IMG/VR virus record: IMGVR_UViG_3300036770_002122
Span: 1-64,000 of that record
Length of the DNA: 64,000 nucleotides
Origin: a virus
Direction: 5' to 3' (one strand)
Numbering within the stretch: the stretch's first letter is position 1; each line of letters opens with the position of its first letter. The notes under the pieces are model-generated. The model was not told the DNA's origin. It did not search any database and was given only the letters and a program-made list of their open reading frames with translations. Both the position numbers and the translations under genes were made by a program. Shown piece after piece: positions 24,972-33,344 of this stretch.

Positions 24972-25540
24972 AGTTTAATAGTGATATTGATATTGATTTG
25001 GGAGATAGAGATAAAATATTATCTTTAATATCTCACACCAAAGCCAGTATACGTAAACAAGATATACGTAAGCATAACACTGGGATATACGTAACAGATA
25101 TTCCATACGATCCCATAAATGATATGTCATCACTTCATTACGAAGATGCTGAAAATAGGGGTTATATAAAGTTAGATTTACTTAACGTTCACGTATATAA
25201 TATGGTTCGTGATGAAAATCATTTAGTATCTTTGATGCGCGATCCAGATTGGAATAAATTAAAAGATAAAAACTTTGTTGAACAGTTAATACATTTGAGT
25301 AACCATTATAATCAAATACAAACTATGCCGGAACCTATAGATAGTATACCAAGACTAGCAATGTTTCTTGCTATTATTCGTCCCGGTAAAAAACATTTGA
25401 TAGGTAAAAGATGGAAAGAAGTAGCAGAGACGGTATGGGAAAAAGATGCTAGTGGCTATAGTTTTAAAAAATCACATAGTATAGCCTACGCACAACTAGT
25501 TGTAGTACATATGAATTTATTGGTGGAAAATGGAAATTAA
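24962..25540 (+). CDS. Mini DnaE-like (C-family polymerase) protein
   Basis: A 192-residue protein whose ordered motifs match the catalytic part of bacterial Pol III α. SDIDIDLGDR (D10, D12) matches PDFDVDF with two catalytic aspartates. HNTGIYVTDI matches RNAGVHAGGV. GYIKLDLLNV (D72) matches GLVKFDFLGL with the third aspartate. LAIIRPG (R140) matches ALFRPG, and GYSFKKSHSIAYA (166-177) matches GYGFNKSHSAAYA. The intervening DnaE regions are greatly shortened and the PHP, β-binding and OB parts are absent. Related short proteins occur in marine T4-like phages, where they are usually left unnamed. Activity is unknown. Confidence 0.65.
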   Translation: MAMKFNSDIDIDLGDRDKILSLISHTKASIRKQDIRKHNTGIYVTDIPYDPINDMSSLHYEDAENRGYIKLDLLNVHVYNMVRDENHLVSLMRDPDWNKLKDKNFVEQLIHLSNHYNQIQTMPEPIDSIPRLAMFLAIIRPGKKHLIGKRWKEVAETVWEKDASGYSFKKSHSIAYAQLVVVHMNLLVENGN

Positions 25541-26027
25541 ATTAGTAAAAGAAAATGATCAAGTGTTGAGAGAAGTTGCGACCCACTGGGATTTCAACTC
25601 TGATGGAGATCCTACCGAACTGATTCGTCATATGGCTAAAACAATGATGGAAAATAATGGTATAGGATTAGCCGCACCCCAAGTAGGAATATCAAAAAGA
25701 TTATTTGTTATGGGTAATGAGCAACGATTATATGCATGTATAAATCCTGAAATTATAGAGGGAACAGGTGAATATATGGACCAAGAAGGATGCTTAAGTT
25801 TTCCTGATTTGTGGTTACATGTAAAACGTTATGAGAAAGTAAAAGTAAAATATTATAATGCATTAGGTGAAGAAATTGTATCAGAGTTTGACGGAATAAT
25901 AGGTAGAGTTTTCCAACATGAAAGAGACCATTTGGACGGAGTTTGTTTTGATACTAAAGTTGGAAAGTTAAGTCTAGAAATGGCTAAAAACAGACGTAAG
26001 AAAAGATTAAGGAAATCTTTTTACTAA
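25530..26027 (+). CDS. def: Peptide deformylase
   Basis: A 165-residue protein with all three deformylase motifs: GIGLAAPQVG (44-53), EGCLS (86-90, metal ligand C88) and QHERDH (129-134, ligands H130/H134, catalytic E131). It removes the formyl group from new proteins. Phage versions are known in cyanophages, where they are thought to support synthesis in the infected cell. The basic C-terminus is short, as in phage enzymes. It converges with the minus-strand gene at 26007, overlapping by 21 nt. Confidence 0.92.
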   Translation: MEIKLVKENDQVLREVATHWDFNSDGDPTELIRHMAKTMMENNGIGLAAPQVGISKRLFVMGNEQRLYACINPEIIEGTGEYMDQEGCLSFPDLWLHVKRYEKVKVKYYNALGEEIVSEFDGIIGRVFQHERDHLDGVCFDTKVGKLSLEMAKNRRKKRLRKSFY

Positions 26028-26390
26028 TGTAATACTTTTTCTTTTCGTCCTGCGCTTATTTAATTCGCTTAAACAGACAATTGGACCATGAAGAATAGTC
26101 AAATTCTTATTATTAAATGTTTTTAAATAGGGCTTAAAGGGAGTCCATTCTTGCTTTAAAAAGATGTTAATTGGAATTTGACGGTTACTTTCCCACCACC
26201 AAACTTCCCCCAATTCTAAAAAAAGTTCCTTGGTTTTCGTGTCTGCTATCGAACCATAGTCATATATGCTGGTACATTGGTCGTCACGGTTTTGAACTAT
26301 ACCCACATAATCTTGTCCGGCAAATGATAATATCGTTATAAAAGGATGATTATCACTTAATTTTTTAAAGAAGTCTTTAGCAATCGTCAT
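26007..26390 (-). CDS. Conserved phage protein on minus strand
   Basis: A 127-residue protein with GEVWWWESNRQIPINIFLK followed by EW and FKPYLKTF, a combination found in a conserved protein of marine T4-like phages. The C-terminus is basic. A late promoter (26398-26405) ends 7 nt before its ATG with no ribosome site. Function unknown. It is one of the few minus-strand genes and is convergent with def. Confidence 0.65.
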   Translation of the reverse strand: MTIAKDFFKKLSDNHPFITILSFAGQDYVGIVQNRDDQCTSIYDYGSIADTKTKELFLELGEVWWWESNRQIPINIFLKQEWTPFKPYLKTFNNKNLTILHGPIVCLSELNKRRTKRKSITLVKRFP

Positions 26391-26397
26391 TGATTAT

Positions 26398-26405
26398 TAT
26401 TTATA
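26398..26405 (-). promoter_or_regulatory. T4-type late promoter, minus strand, leaderless
   Basis: Perfect TATAAATA on the minus strand ending 7 nt before the ATG at 26390. No Shine-Dalgarno sequence. Confidence 0.65.
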
Positions 26406-26440
26406 ATTGGGTAGCCATAAAAATATTTTATTTTTATACT

Positions 26441-26448
26441 AATAAATA
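26441..26448 (+). promoter_or_regulatory. T4-type late promoter
   Basis: AATAAATA 19 nt before GTG 26468; the leader contains AGGAG. It is divergent from the late promoter at 26398. Confidence 0.6.
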
Positions 26449-26467
26449 CAATTAGGAGAGACAATCT

Positions 26468-27268
26468 GTGACAGTTACAAATGTAGGATATTCAACAGCA
26501 GCATTTATTTTTACACAACGTCAGATTGTCGTCCTATTATCAGGAAACAGTCCGAGGGCCTTTATGCCAGTATATGCTAAAACAATGATGCTACACAAAG
26601 GGGTAGACAACAAATTACAGTTTCAGTTCTTGAACCAAGAGCAGAAACCAGTCGATATTACAGGCAAAAACATCATTTGCCGTATTTTAAACTATGACGG
26701 GACTGAAGTATTAATTCGTAAAGGTTTAACATTAGAGTTACCATTGACTGGTATTGCTTATCTTCAACTCAACGCAGCAGAGATAGAAGATATTCCAGCA
26801 CAGATGTGTCATTATAGTCTTGAAATACCAGTAGGAGAATTTGGATATCCTGTATTTGTCGATCCGGCAGCAGGGGCCAGAGGTCAAATCAATATAGTTA
26901 ATAGTGTACTTCCAAGTTTTGTTCCTAGTGAAGAAGTTACTATTCCTACCGGGCAACCATTCCCTAATTTAGACAGCAACAATAGTATTGAAAACGTGTT
27001 GCCAAATGCCAATACATATTACAGTTCAGTAATTAATACTAACGATAATCCTATATTGACAATACAGGCACACTTGCATGAATTTAATGGTGAGGTTGCT
27101 ATAGAAGGAACCTTTAGTAGTAGTTTGACAGATTGGTATCCCATTACCTCAGAAGAATATTTAGAAACAACTGAGACAGTTGGATACACAGTAAAGGGAT
27201 TTCACCCATTTATAAGAATGTCATTCACTAGTAATACAGGTGTGGTATCAAATATTTTGGCAAGATAA
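26468..27268 (+). CDS. Virion structural protein, β-rich
   Basis: A 266-residue β-rich protein. The segment LQFQFLNQEQKPVDITGKNI then CRIL resembles N-terminal domains of baseplate or fibre-attachment proteins (BppU-like: modified polynomial, then ITG). It starts at GTG 26468 after AGGAG. The late promoter supports a virion role. No enzyme motif. Exact location in the particle unknown. Confidence 0.6.
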   Translation: MTVTNVGYSTAAFIFTQRQIVVLLSGNSPRAFMPVYAKTMMLHKGVDNKLQFQFLNQEQKPVDITGKNIICRILNYDGTEVLIRKGLTLELPLTGIAYLQLNAAEIEDIPAQMCHYSLEIPVGEFGYPVFVDPAAGARGQINIVNSVLPSFVPSEEVTIPTGQPFPNLDSNNSIENVLPNANTYYSSVINTNDNPILTIQAHLHEFNGEVAIEGTFSSSLTDWYPITSEEYLETTETVGYTVKGFHPFIRMSFTSNTGVVSNILAR

Positions 27269-27282
27269 ATTACCAATAGTCT

Positions 27283-27310
27283 TTGTTTTTTCGCAACACT
27301 TTGTTATAAT
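27283..27310 (+). promoter_or_regulatory. Host-type promoter, leaderless arrangement
   Basis: TTGTTT (27283-27288), 16 bp, TATAAT (27305-27310), ending 6 nt before GTG 27317. The stretch TTGTTTTTTCGCAACA (27283-27298) recurs with one change at 34389. Confidence 0.6.
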
Positions 27311-27316
27311 TACTGA

Positions 27317-28294
27317 GTGTTTGATATTCTTCAACTGATTCCAGGCAAGAAAAAAGTTACGCAGAGCGGATGGCAAAGTTTCAACGCTGTCTGTTGCCAG
27401 TACCGTGGTCATAAAGCCGATAGACGAAGCCGCGGTGGTATTAAATTTGACGGAGAAAACTGGAGTTATCATTGTTTCAATTGCGGTTTCAAATGTAATT
27501 TTACATTGGGACGCACTATCAGTAAAAATACAAGAACTTTGTTATCTTACTGTGGATTAGATAAAGATGATATAAACAAATATAGTTTAGAAAGTTTACA
27601 ACATAAAGACTTATTAGATTTTGTAAAGGTTACCCGAGAAAAGAAAAAAATTAAATTTAAAGAAATGCATCTGCCTGATGCTGAACTTATAGATGTTAAT
27701 AATCCTAAACACAAAATCTATGTTGATTACTTAACTAAAAGAAAAGTTGATATAACTAGTTATCCTTTTATGTGTACCCCAGATATGGAAGGACGACAAT
27801 CAAATCGTGTAATCATACCCTACACATATGAAAATAAAATAGTGGGACACACTAGTAGGTACTTAGATGATCGCACACCAAAATTTATCAATGAACAGCA
27901 GCAAGGATTTGTATTTGGTATTGATTTACAAAAACCAGAATATAATGTTTGTATTGTAGTAGAAGGTATATTTGACGCATTAAGCATTAATGGTTGCGCA
28001 CTTACGCATAATACTATAAGTGAGCAGCAAGCAGAAATTATAAAAAATTTGAATAAAAAGGTTATTGTAGTTCCTGACCAAGATAAAACAGGATTACAAA
28101 TATGTGATAGAGCATTAGATTTGGGTTTTTATGTCAGTATTCCTAATTGGGAAGATGATGTAAAGGATGTAAACGACGCCGTAATAAAATATGGAAAAGT
28201 CGCTACATTACTAAGTATCTTACAGTCAGCAACGAACAGTAAGATCAAAGTAGAAGTAAAGAGGAAACAACTTGATAAACGACTACAACATTGA
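27317..28294 (+). CDS. 61: DNA primase gp61
   Basis: A 325-residue DnaG-type primase. The N-terminal zinc-binding region has CC (26-27), H32 and CFNC (53-56). The TOPRIM core shows VVEGIFDAL (about 214-222) and VPDQDKTG (about 252-259). T4 gp61 makes RNA primers with helicase gp41, whose gene overlaps this one. The start is GTG 27317 right after a -10 box with no ribosome site, so a leaderless transcript is likely. Confidence 0.88.
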   Translation: MFDILQLIPGKKKVTQSGWQSFNAVCCQYRGHKADRRSRGGIKFDGENWSYHCFNCGFKCNFTLGRTISKNTRTLLSYCGLDKDDINKYSLESLQHKDLLDFVKVTREKKKIKFKEMHLPDAELIDVNNPKHKIYVDYLTKRKVDITSYPFMCTPDMEGRQSNRVIIPYTYENKIVGHTSRYLDDRTPKFINEQQQGFVFGIDLQKPEYNVCIVVEGIFDALSINGCALTHNTISEQQAEIIKNLNKKVIVVPDQDKTGLQICDRALDLGFYVSIPNWEDDVKDVNDAVIKYGKVATLLSILQSATNSKIKVEVKRKQLDKRLQH

Positions 28295-29675
28295 TGTACA
28301 AACGTTATTCTTGCGTATGATGGTAACAAACGCAGAGTTATACACTCGCGTTATGAATATAATGAACGCAGAGAATTTTGATAGGCGTTTGCGTCCAGTA
28401 GCAGAATTTATTACTGAGCATAGTAAAAAATATAACGTTATGCCTGATCCTATACAAATTAAGGCAACAACTGACGTAAGCATAGATAGATTAGAAGAAC
28501 TAGATGATGGACATTATGAATGGTTTTTAGAAGAATTCGAAGCATTTACTAAACGACAAGAACTTGAGAGGGCTATTCTTAAGAGTGCTGATCATCTTGA
28601 GAAGGGCGAGTATGGACCTGTAGAGAAACTGATCAAAGATGCTGTTCAGATTTCTCTACAGAAGGACATGGGTACAGATTACTTTGCTGATCCTCGTGGT
28701 CGTTTGATGGCATTGAAATCAAACAACGGACAGAACAGCACAGGCTGGCCCACACTTGATCAGAAATTGTATGGTGGATTCAATCGCGGCGAACTACAAA
28801 TCTTTGCAGGTGGTTCAGGTTCAGGTAAGAGTTTGATCATGCAGAATCTTGCAGTCAATTGGGTTCAGAATGGATTGAGCGGTGTCTACATCACACTAGA
28901 ATTGAGCGAAGGACTATGTTCGATGCGTATCGATAGTATGATGACTGATACAAGCAGCCGTGAGATTTTCAAAGATATCGATAATGTTGAGATGAAGGTC
29001 AAGATGGTATCAAAGAAGTCTGGTCAGTTGCGTATCAAGTATATGCCAGCACAAAGCAACGTCAACGATATCAGAGCATATGTCAAGGAACTACAGATTC
29101 AAACAGGTATGAAGTGTGACTTTTTGTGTATTGACTATCTTGACTTGATCATGCCGGTAAGTGCAAAGGTCAGTCCTAGCGATCTGTTCGTTAAGGACAA
29201 ATATGTGTCAGAAGAATTACGTAACTTGGCTAAAGAATTGAACGTGTTGTTTGTAACAGCAAGTCAGTTGAATCGTAGCGCAGTTGAAGAAATTGAGTTC
29301 GATCATAGTCACATTTCAGGTGGTATCAGTAAGATCAATACCGCTGATAACGTATTTGGTATCTTTACAAGCCGCAGTATGCGTGAGCGTGGATTGTATC
29401 AGATTCAGTTGATGAAAACACGCAGCAGTTCTGGTGTAGGCCAGAAGATCGAATTACAATTTAACGTAGAGACATTAAGAATAACAGATGAAGGTGAATC
29501 TGCCCCAAAACCACAACCTTCAGGAAGTCAATTATTAAGTCAAATTAAGGTTACTAGTGCTATAGGGTCGTCTACAAACACCGAAAATTCTTCTTTAGAA
29601 GAAGAAAGTAAGAATGTAAGGGCCAACGTGCAAAGCGCAAAACTACGTAGTTTATTGAATAATTTAAAGAATTAA
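28272..29675 (+). CDS. 41: Replicative DNA helicase gp41
   Basis: A 467-residue DnaB/RecA-fold helicase. The helical N-domain is followed by Walker A GGSGSGKS (180-187), a FLCIDYLDLI Walker B strand, a TASQLNR motif 3 and KTRSSSGVGQ near the arginine finger. Start TTG 28272 is supported by AGAGGAAA just upstream; an ATG at 28293 is the alternative. It overlaps the primase by 23 nt, giving a coupled primosome pair. Confidence 0.9.
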   Translation: MINDYNIDVQTLFLRMMVTNAELYTRVMNIMNAENFDRRLRPVAEFITEHSKKYNVMPDPIQIKATTDVSIDRLEELDDGHYEWFLEEFEAFTKRQELERAILKSADHLEKGEYGPVEKLIKDAVQISLQKDMGTDYFADPRGRLMALKSNNGQNSTGWPTLDQKLYGGFNRGELQIFAGGSGSGKSLIMQNLAVNWVQNGLSGVYITLELSEGLCSMRIDSMMTDTSSREIFKDIDNVEMKVKMVSKKSGQLRIKYMPAQSNVNDIRAYVKELQIQTGMKCDFLCIDYLDLIMPVSAKVSPSDLFVKDKYVSEELRNLAKELNVLFVTASQLNRSAVEEIEFDHSHISGGISKINTADNVFGIFTSRSMRERGLYQIQLMKTRSSSGVGQKIELQFNVETLRITDEGESAPKPQPSGSQLLSQIKVTSAIGSSTNTENSSLEEESKNVRANVQSAKLRSLLNNLKN

Positions 29676-29690
29676 AACAGCCCGTTTATA

Positions 29691-29698
29691 GATAAATA
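29691..29698 (+). promoter_or_regulatory. T4-type late promoter, leaderless arrangement
   Basis: GATAAATA ends 7 nt before ATG 29706; no ribosome site. TATAG and CTATA flank it as a weak 5-bp dyad. Confidence 0.65.
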
Positions 29699-29705
29699 CT
29701 ATATT

Positions 29706-29954
29706 ATGCAAAAGCGTACACGTAGTCTGTTGGAAGAACTAGAATCTATAGGTAGTAATAGAGATATTAACCACGTTATTGAAAACAGAGCCAATAACGT
29801 TATCACAAGTGCTATTAATTTAGTAGAATTGATCTATAGAAACTATAGCCCTGAAAAGGCAGAATTATTAGAAAAGAAACTTCTTTCCGCTATTAAGAGT
29901 AAAGAGCCTACACGCTTTGCTAAATCGTTGAAGAAGAAACATGAAAATAAATGA
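29706..29954 (+). CDS. Small late protein of T4-like phages
   Basis: An 82-residue helical protein starting MQKRTRSLLEELESI, with a RANNVITSAINLVELI helix and a basic end. Similar small proteins (KKRTRSLLEEL…SNIIASAINLLEL) occur in marine T4-like phages before structural genes. The late promoter suggests a virion or assembly function. Confidence 0.6.
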   Translation: MQKRTRSLLEELESIGSNRDINHVIENRANNVITSAINLVELIYRNYSPEKAELLEKKLLSAIKSKEPTRFAKSLKKKHENK

Positions 29955-30729
29955 AGGCTGGTTTGATAATATAGAAAATCTTTATAAAGGATTTAAAGGA
30001 AGTAAAAATACTCCCAAAGGCTTTAGTGCCTTTAAAAACTGGCAAGCAAGACGTAAGAGCGGTTTATCCAAAGAACAGCAATTAGCCTACGATAATTTTG
30101 TTAAGAAATTTGTTACTAGCGGTGTTAATGCGATTAACACTGCTGTAAAAGCCGGTCTAGTAGATGTACAATCAGGCAATGTTTCAGGTAGTTATTCAGT
30201 ACCTCAAAAGAAACAAAAGGGTACCACAAATCAACAGCAGGCAAAAAAATCATCTGCTAAAACATCAGCCCCTCCCGCTTACAAACCCGTAGTAAGAAAA
30301 GATAAGACAACAGGGGAATGGTTACCTGTTACACTCACATATGACGGTATAAAATATACTAAAACAAATAAAGGTTGGATGGATGATAAAAATCAACTTG
30401 CAAAGCAGGATTATCAAACACATTTGGATAAAATTTTAGCACAATCTTTAGCAGAAGCCATAGAATATATTAAGATGCAAAGATTATATGAAAATATAGT
30501 TAGCGAAGCGGTTAAAAGTATATCACAATGGACTAAAGATCACTTTGTTATGCCTTACTTACAAGGCATAGATTTATCTTCAGCATCAGAACAAATCAAT
30601 GATATACTTCAAAATTTACCTAACAGTTATGCTAACAATACTTTAGCAGACGATCTTACTAAAATTGCAGATATAGCCTGGGCTATTGAAATGGCTACAC
30701 AAGCAAGAAAAATACCGGGTACATATTAA
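29941..30729 (+). CDS. Hypothetical late protein
   Basis: A 262-residue basic protein. The N-terminal 65 residues are helical, then a Lys/Gln/Ala/Pro linker (about 85-115) and a helical C-terminal domain. GWFDNIENLYKGF at the start and the TYDGIKYTKTNKGWMDD strand are the most distinctive parts. It overlaps the genes on both sides (14 nt and 1 nt), so it is co-translated with the KWDG protein. No family recognised. Confidence 0.5.
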   Translation: MKINEGWFDNIENLYKGFKGSKNTPKGFSAFKNWQARRKSGLSKEQQLAYDNFVKKFVTSGVNAINTAVKAGLVDVQSGNVSGSYSVPQKKQKGTTNQQQAKKSSAKTSAPPAYKPVVRKDKTTGEWLPVTLTYDGIKYTKTNKGWMDDKNQLAKQDYQTHLDKILAQSLAEAIEYIKMQRLYENIVSEAVKSISQWTKDHFVMPYLQGIDLSSASEQINDILQNLPNSYANNTLADDLTKIADIAWAIEMATQARKIPGTY

Positions 30730-31871
30730 TGTTAGATTTCTTTATAAACACAAGAAAGATTTTAAATGATCTTTTAAGTGAAGCAAAAGGCCATCTAGAT
30801 CATCCTGAAGATTTGATTATATTACAGGGTGTGTCGGGTGCAGACAGAGCCATAAATTCTATTATTGCCTGCGCACAATCGCCGCAAGCCATTACTATTA
30901 AATGGGATGGATATCCGGCGTTGATATTTGGAAGGGGTCCAAATAACAAATTTAGCATTATGGATAAACATATGTTTAACCGTAAAGATGGTATGGGACG
31001 CCAAATTTATAGCCCGGAAGCATTTGCTGAATATGATAGACAAAGAGGAGTCGACCGTGCAGAACTTACGAATCTCATTAGGAATATCTGGCCCGGCTTG
31101 CAAAAAGCAAGCAAAGGAACAAAAGGCTATTACTGGAGCGACTTACTCTTCAGCCAACCGCTCAAAAGCCAAAAAGGTGTATACAAATTTAAAGCGAATC
31201 CTAACGGTATAACATATACTGTCGATGTTGATAGTGATGTAGGCCAACTGTTAACTAATAAAATAGCAGGAGTAGCAGTACATCAATTTATTTCTCCTGA
31301 TGCAATGTCAACTGATGACGCTCAAAGTTTAGACGGAACATTGGGAGGATTAGTTAATAACAGTGATGTTGCGATAGTTCCTAGTGCGATGCCTATTGTC
31401 CCCAATCTAACAATCGATAAATCTTTAATCGCCGATGCTAAAAAGAAGATATCTAAATATGGGCGAGCAGTTGAAGAATTGCTCAACTCTGCCCCTCAGG
31501 CTCGCAATACGTTCAATCAACTTTTTACAACATACATTAATAAGAAAATTGTATCAAATGATTTGTCTGATTTAAGCAATGACTTTTTGAACTATTTTGA
31601 ACAAAGACCCATGACTGCTAGTATGAAGAAAAAATTAGCAGATCATATTAATAACAATAAAGAGGGTATAGTTGGATTATTTACAATTTGGGCAGCACTT
31701 TACCAACTAAAAATGAATCTAGTAGAACAATTAAATCAGGCTGCAGAACAAAGTCCCGTTAAGGGCTATTTACAGACCGGACAGCAAAGTCAAGAAGGAT
31801 TTGTCTGTCAGGGCTTAAAATATGTAGATAGATTAGGATTTAGTCGTCAAAATTTAGCAGCAAAACGCTAG
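30729..31871 (+). CDS. KWDG nucleotidyltransferase-like late protein
   Basis: A 380-residue protein with AITIKWDGYPALIFGR: K58-W-D-G61 matches motif I (KxDG) of covalent nucleotidyltransferases (DNA and RNA ligases, capping enzymes). Later blocks KGTKGYYWSDLLFS and YKFKANPNGITYTVDVDS are in the order seen in DUF6267-type marine phage proteins (VKWDGAPA … G.LQGDMMF … ITY.V). The C-terminal third is helical. It lies in a late transcript, which is odd for a ligase. Whether K58 is adenylylated is unknown. Confidence 0.55.
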   Translation: MLDFFINTRKILNDLLSEAKGHLDHPEDLIILQGVSGADRAINSIIACAQSPQAITIKWDGYPALIFGRGPNNKFSIMDKHMFNRKDGMGRQIYSPEAFAEYDRQRGVDRAELTNLIRNIWPGLQKASKGTKGYYWSDLLFSQPLKSQKGVYKFKANPNGITYTVDVDSDVGQLLTNKIAGVAVHQFISPDAMSTDDAQSLDGTLGGLVNNSDVAIVPSAMPIVPNLTIDKSLIADAKKKISKYGRAVEELLNSAPQARNTFNQLFTTYINKKIVSNDLSDLSNDFLNYFEQRPMTASMKKKLADHINNNKEGIVGLFTIWAALYQLKMNLVEQLNQAAEQSPVKGYLQTGQQSQEGFVCQGLKYVDRLGFSRQNLAAKR

Positions 31872-31897
31872 CCAAACCCATGTTTTTATGCTTCAGG

Positions 31898-31905
31898 CAT
31901 AAATA
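31898..31905 (+). promoter_or_regulatory. T4-type late promoter
   Basis: CATAAATA upstream of the structural gene at 31952. The 40-nt leader holds a UACG-loop hairpin and GGAG. Confidence 0.65.
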
Positions 31906-31912
31906 ATAGTAT

Positions 31913-31928
31913 GAGCCTTACGAGGTTC
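31913..31928 (+). promoter_or_regulatory. Leader hairpin with UACG tetraloop
   Basis: GAGCCT and AGGTTC pair over 6 positions (one G·U) around TACG, a UNCG-type loop, at the 5' end of the predicted late mRNA. Confidence 0.45.
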
Positions 31929-31951
31929 AACACAACACGGAGATTTAAAAA

Positions 31952-32341
31952 ATGGCACAATTTACAAAAGTCAATGGCGACTTTCAACAGGTATTACACT
32001 TAGACGCACCAGAATATACAAATGCTGGTCTAAATGCTGTAAATTCAGGTAAGACAGTTCAGCCACAAGGTCCAAAATTGGACTTCGGTACAATCACATT
32101 CACAGGCGCAGCATCACCAACTGGTGCAGACCTAGCAATTGCTTTCCAAACAATTCAGCAATTAGCAACAGTTTACTTGTATGAGTACACTGAAGTAGGT
32201 GCAAACACTGATACACTAGCAGTTGCAGTATATCCAGTAGGCGCATGGGATTTCACTAACGGTGGTGATCTAGATGCCGCTTTAACAGCAGCCCTAGGCT
32301 ATGCTGTAACTACAGCAGCAACAGCAACTTTCACTAACTAA
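31952..32341 (+). CDS. Small, probably abundant virion protein
   Basis: A 129-residue protein starting MAQFTKVNGDFQQVLHLDAP, with GKTVQPQGPKLDF. This opening is shared by an abundant structural protein of T4-like cyanophages. It has its own late promoter, a structured leader, a good ribosome site (GGAG) and a strong terminator right after it, all fitting high expression. Head decoration or tail role not resolved. Confidence 0.65.
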   Translation: MAQFTKVNGDFQQVLHLDAPEYTNAGLNAVNSGKTVQPQGPKLDFGTITFTGAASPTGADLAIAFQTIQQLATVYLYEYTEVGANTDTLAVAVYPVGAWDFTNGGDLDAALTAALGYAVTTAATATFTN

Positions 32342-32365
32342 TAGTTAGTTTTAGTTGAGAGAAAT

Positions 32366-32398
32366 AAGGCCCGAGAAGTAAAATTCTCGGGCTTTTTT
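32366..32398 (+). terminator. Intrinsic terminator
   Basis: GCCCGAGAA (32369-32377) and TTCTCGGGC (32384-32392) form a perfect 9-bp stem followed by TTTTTT. Confidence 0.9.
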
Positions 32399-32403
32399 AT
32401 TGC

Positions 32404-32411
32404 TGTAAATA
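32404..32411 (+). promoter_or_regulatory. T4-type late promoter, leaderless arrangement
   Basis: TGTAAATA ends 4 nt before ATG 32416; no Shine-Dalgarno sequence. It directly follows the terminator. Confidence 0.55.
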
Positions 32412-32415
32412 CGGC

Positions 32416-32859
32416 ATGGCCCATAGAATTAGTTGTTTAACATTGTTTGATATAACAAGAACCGGCATATTAAACAGAGCGAAACCCGGTGATGATATAA
32501 CTGATATAGATCAATGGCTGCGTAAACGAAATACACAGTGTAATTTTGATACTATATTACAAGTTATTTCATTAAGATCACAGCCTGATATAAGTTCAGA
32601 TCCTAAACAAGTTAAACTAAGCAGTTTGTCTGATCATAAATTTGGAAGTAATTACGTTGAAAAACACATTCCTGTATGGACATTTGATTTTGAAGTGCAT
32701 CACTCTTCAGTTTTTGAAGATGGCGTAGAAGAATTAGGATACTTATATAAAGATTGTCATGGAGTTCCTATGGTGAAATGCGATACTCAATACTCTCTTT
32801 TAGACAGTAATTTGGATATAACAAATGAGAAAAGAAACATATACTTTGTTAAATACTAA
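32416..32859 (+). CDS. Conserved late protein of T4-like phages
   Basis: A 147-residue protein. FDITRTGILNRAKPG, RNTQCNFDTILQVISLRSQP and GYLYKDCHGVPMVKC match a conserved protein of marine T4-like phages. No enzyme signature. The likely leaderless late promoter suggests a virion-related function. It overlaps the next gene by 35 nt. Confidence 0.65.
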   Translation: MAHRISCLTLFDITRTGILNRAKPGDDITDIDQWLRKRNTQCNFDTILQVISLRSQPDISSDPKQVKLSSLSDHKFGSNYVEKHIPVWTFDFEVHHSSVFEDGVEELGYLYKDCHGVPMVKCDTQYSLLDSNLDITNEKRNIYFVKY

Positions 32860-33298
32860 CGTGACCAAACACGATTTAAAAAGAAAAATTAAGGATTTGT
32901 TTATAGTCCGTGAGGAAGACGGATCCTACAATCTATTTGGTCGGTATCTAATTGAAAACAAGAACGGCGAATATGTATTACAGGAAAAAGGTGAAAATTC
33001 ACAATATACTTTTTACTTTTTAAAGCATGCGGTAACTTGGTGTGTTTTAAACAATAATAAGAACTACAAATACGTCAAACGTGTATTAGAACTCGACAAC
33101 GAACTAATAAGTTTAGACGCAGCTATAGAAAATCACATGCGTCTTGTACGTCAAAACCCTGAAAATTCTGTCATTTATTATGCTAAATTGCAGGAAGAAA
33201 AACTTAAAAAACGCAAAATGCTGGAAGAAATCAATAATTATACTGCTTTAAGCAAGCATATTCAAAGCAAAAAGTATACCGAAAATCAGGATTTATAA
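32825..33298 (+). CDS. Hypothetical late protein
   Basis: A 157-residue lysine-rich protein with a β-rich first half (GSYNLFGRYLIENKNGEYVLQEK) and a helical second half (ELDNELISLDAAIENHMRL; KLQEEKLKKRKMLEEI) that looks like a coiled coil. Overlaps the upstream gene. Family unknown; probably a structural or assembly factor given its late neighbours. Confidence 0.55.
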   Translation: MRKETYTLLNTNVTKHDLKRKIKDLFIVREEDGSYNLFGRYLIENKNGEYVLQEKGENSQYTFYFLKHAVTWCVLNNNKNYKYVKRVLELDNELISLDAAIENHMRLVRQNPENSVIYYAKLQEEKLKKRKMLEEINNYTALSKHIQSKKYTENQDL

Positions 33299-33310
33299 TC
33301 TAGGATTTGT

Positions 33311-33318
33311 GATAAATA
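33311..33318 (+). promoter_or_regulatory. T4-type late promoter
   Basis: GATAAATA 26 nt before ATG 33345. Confidence 0.65.
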
Positions 33319-33344
33319 TATTATTATAACTTGGGATTTATTTT

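Noticed and set aside
33312-33341. ATAAAT/ATTTAT dyad around the late promoter before 33345
   Set aside because: Only A-T pairs in AT-rich DNA; expected by composition.
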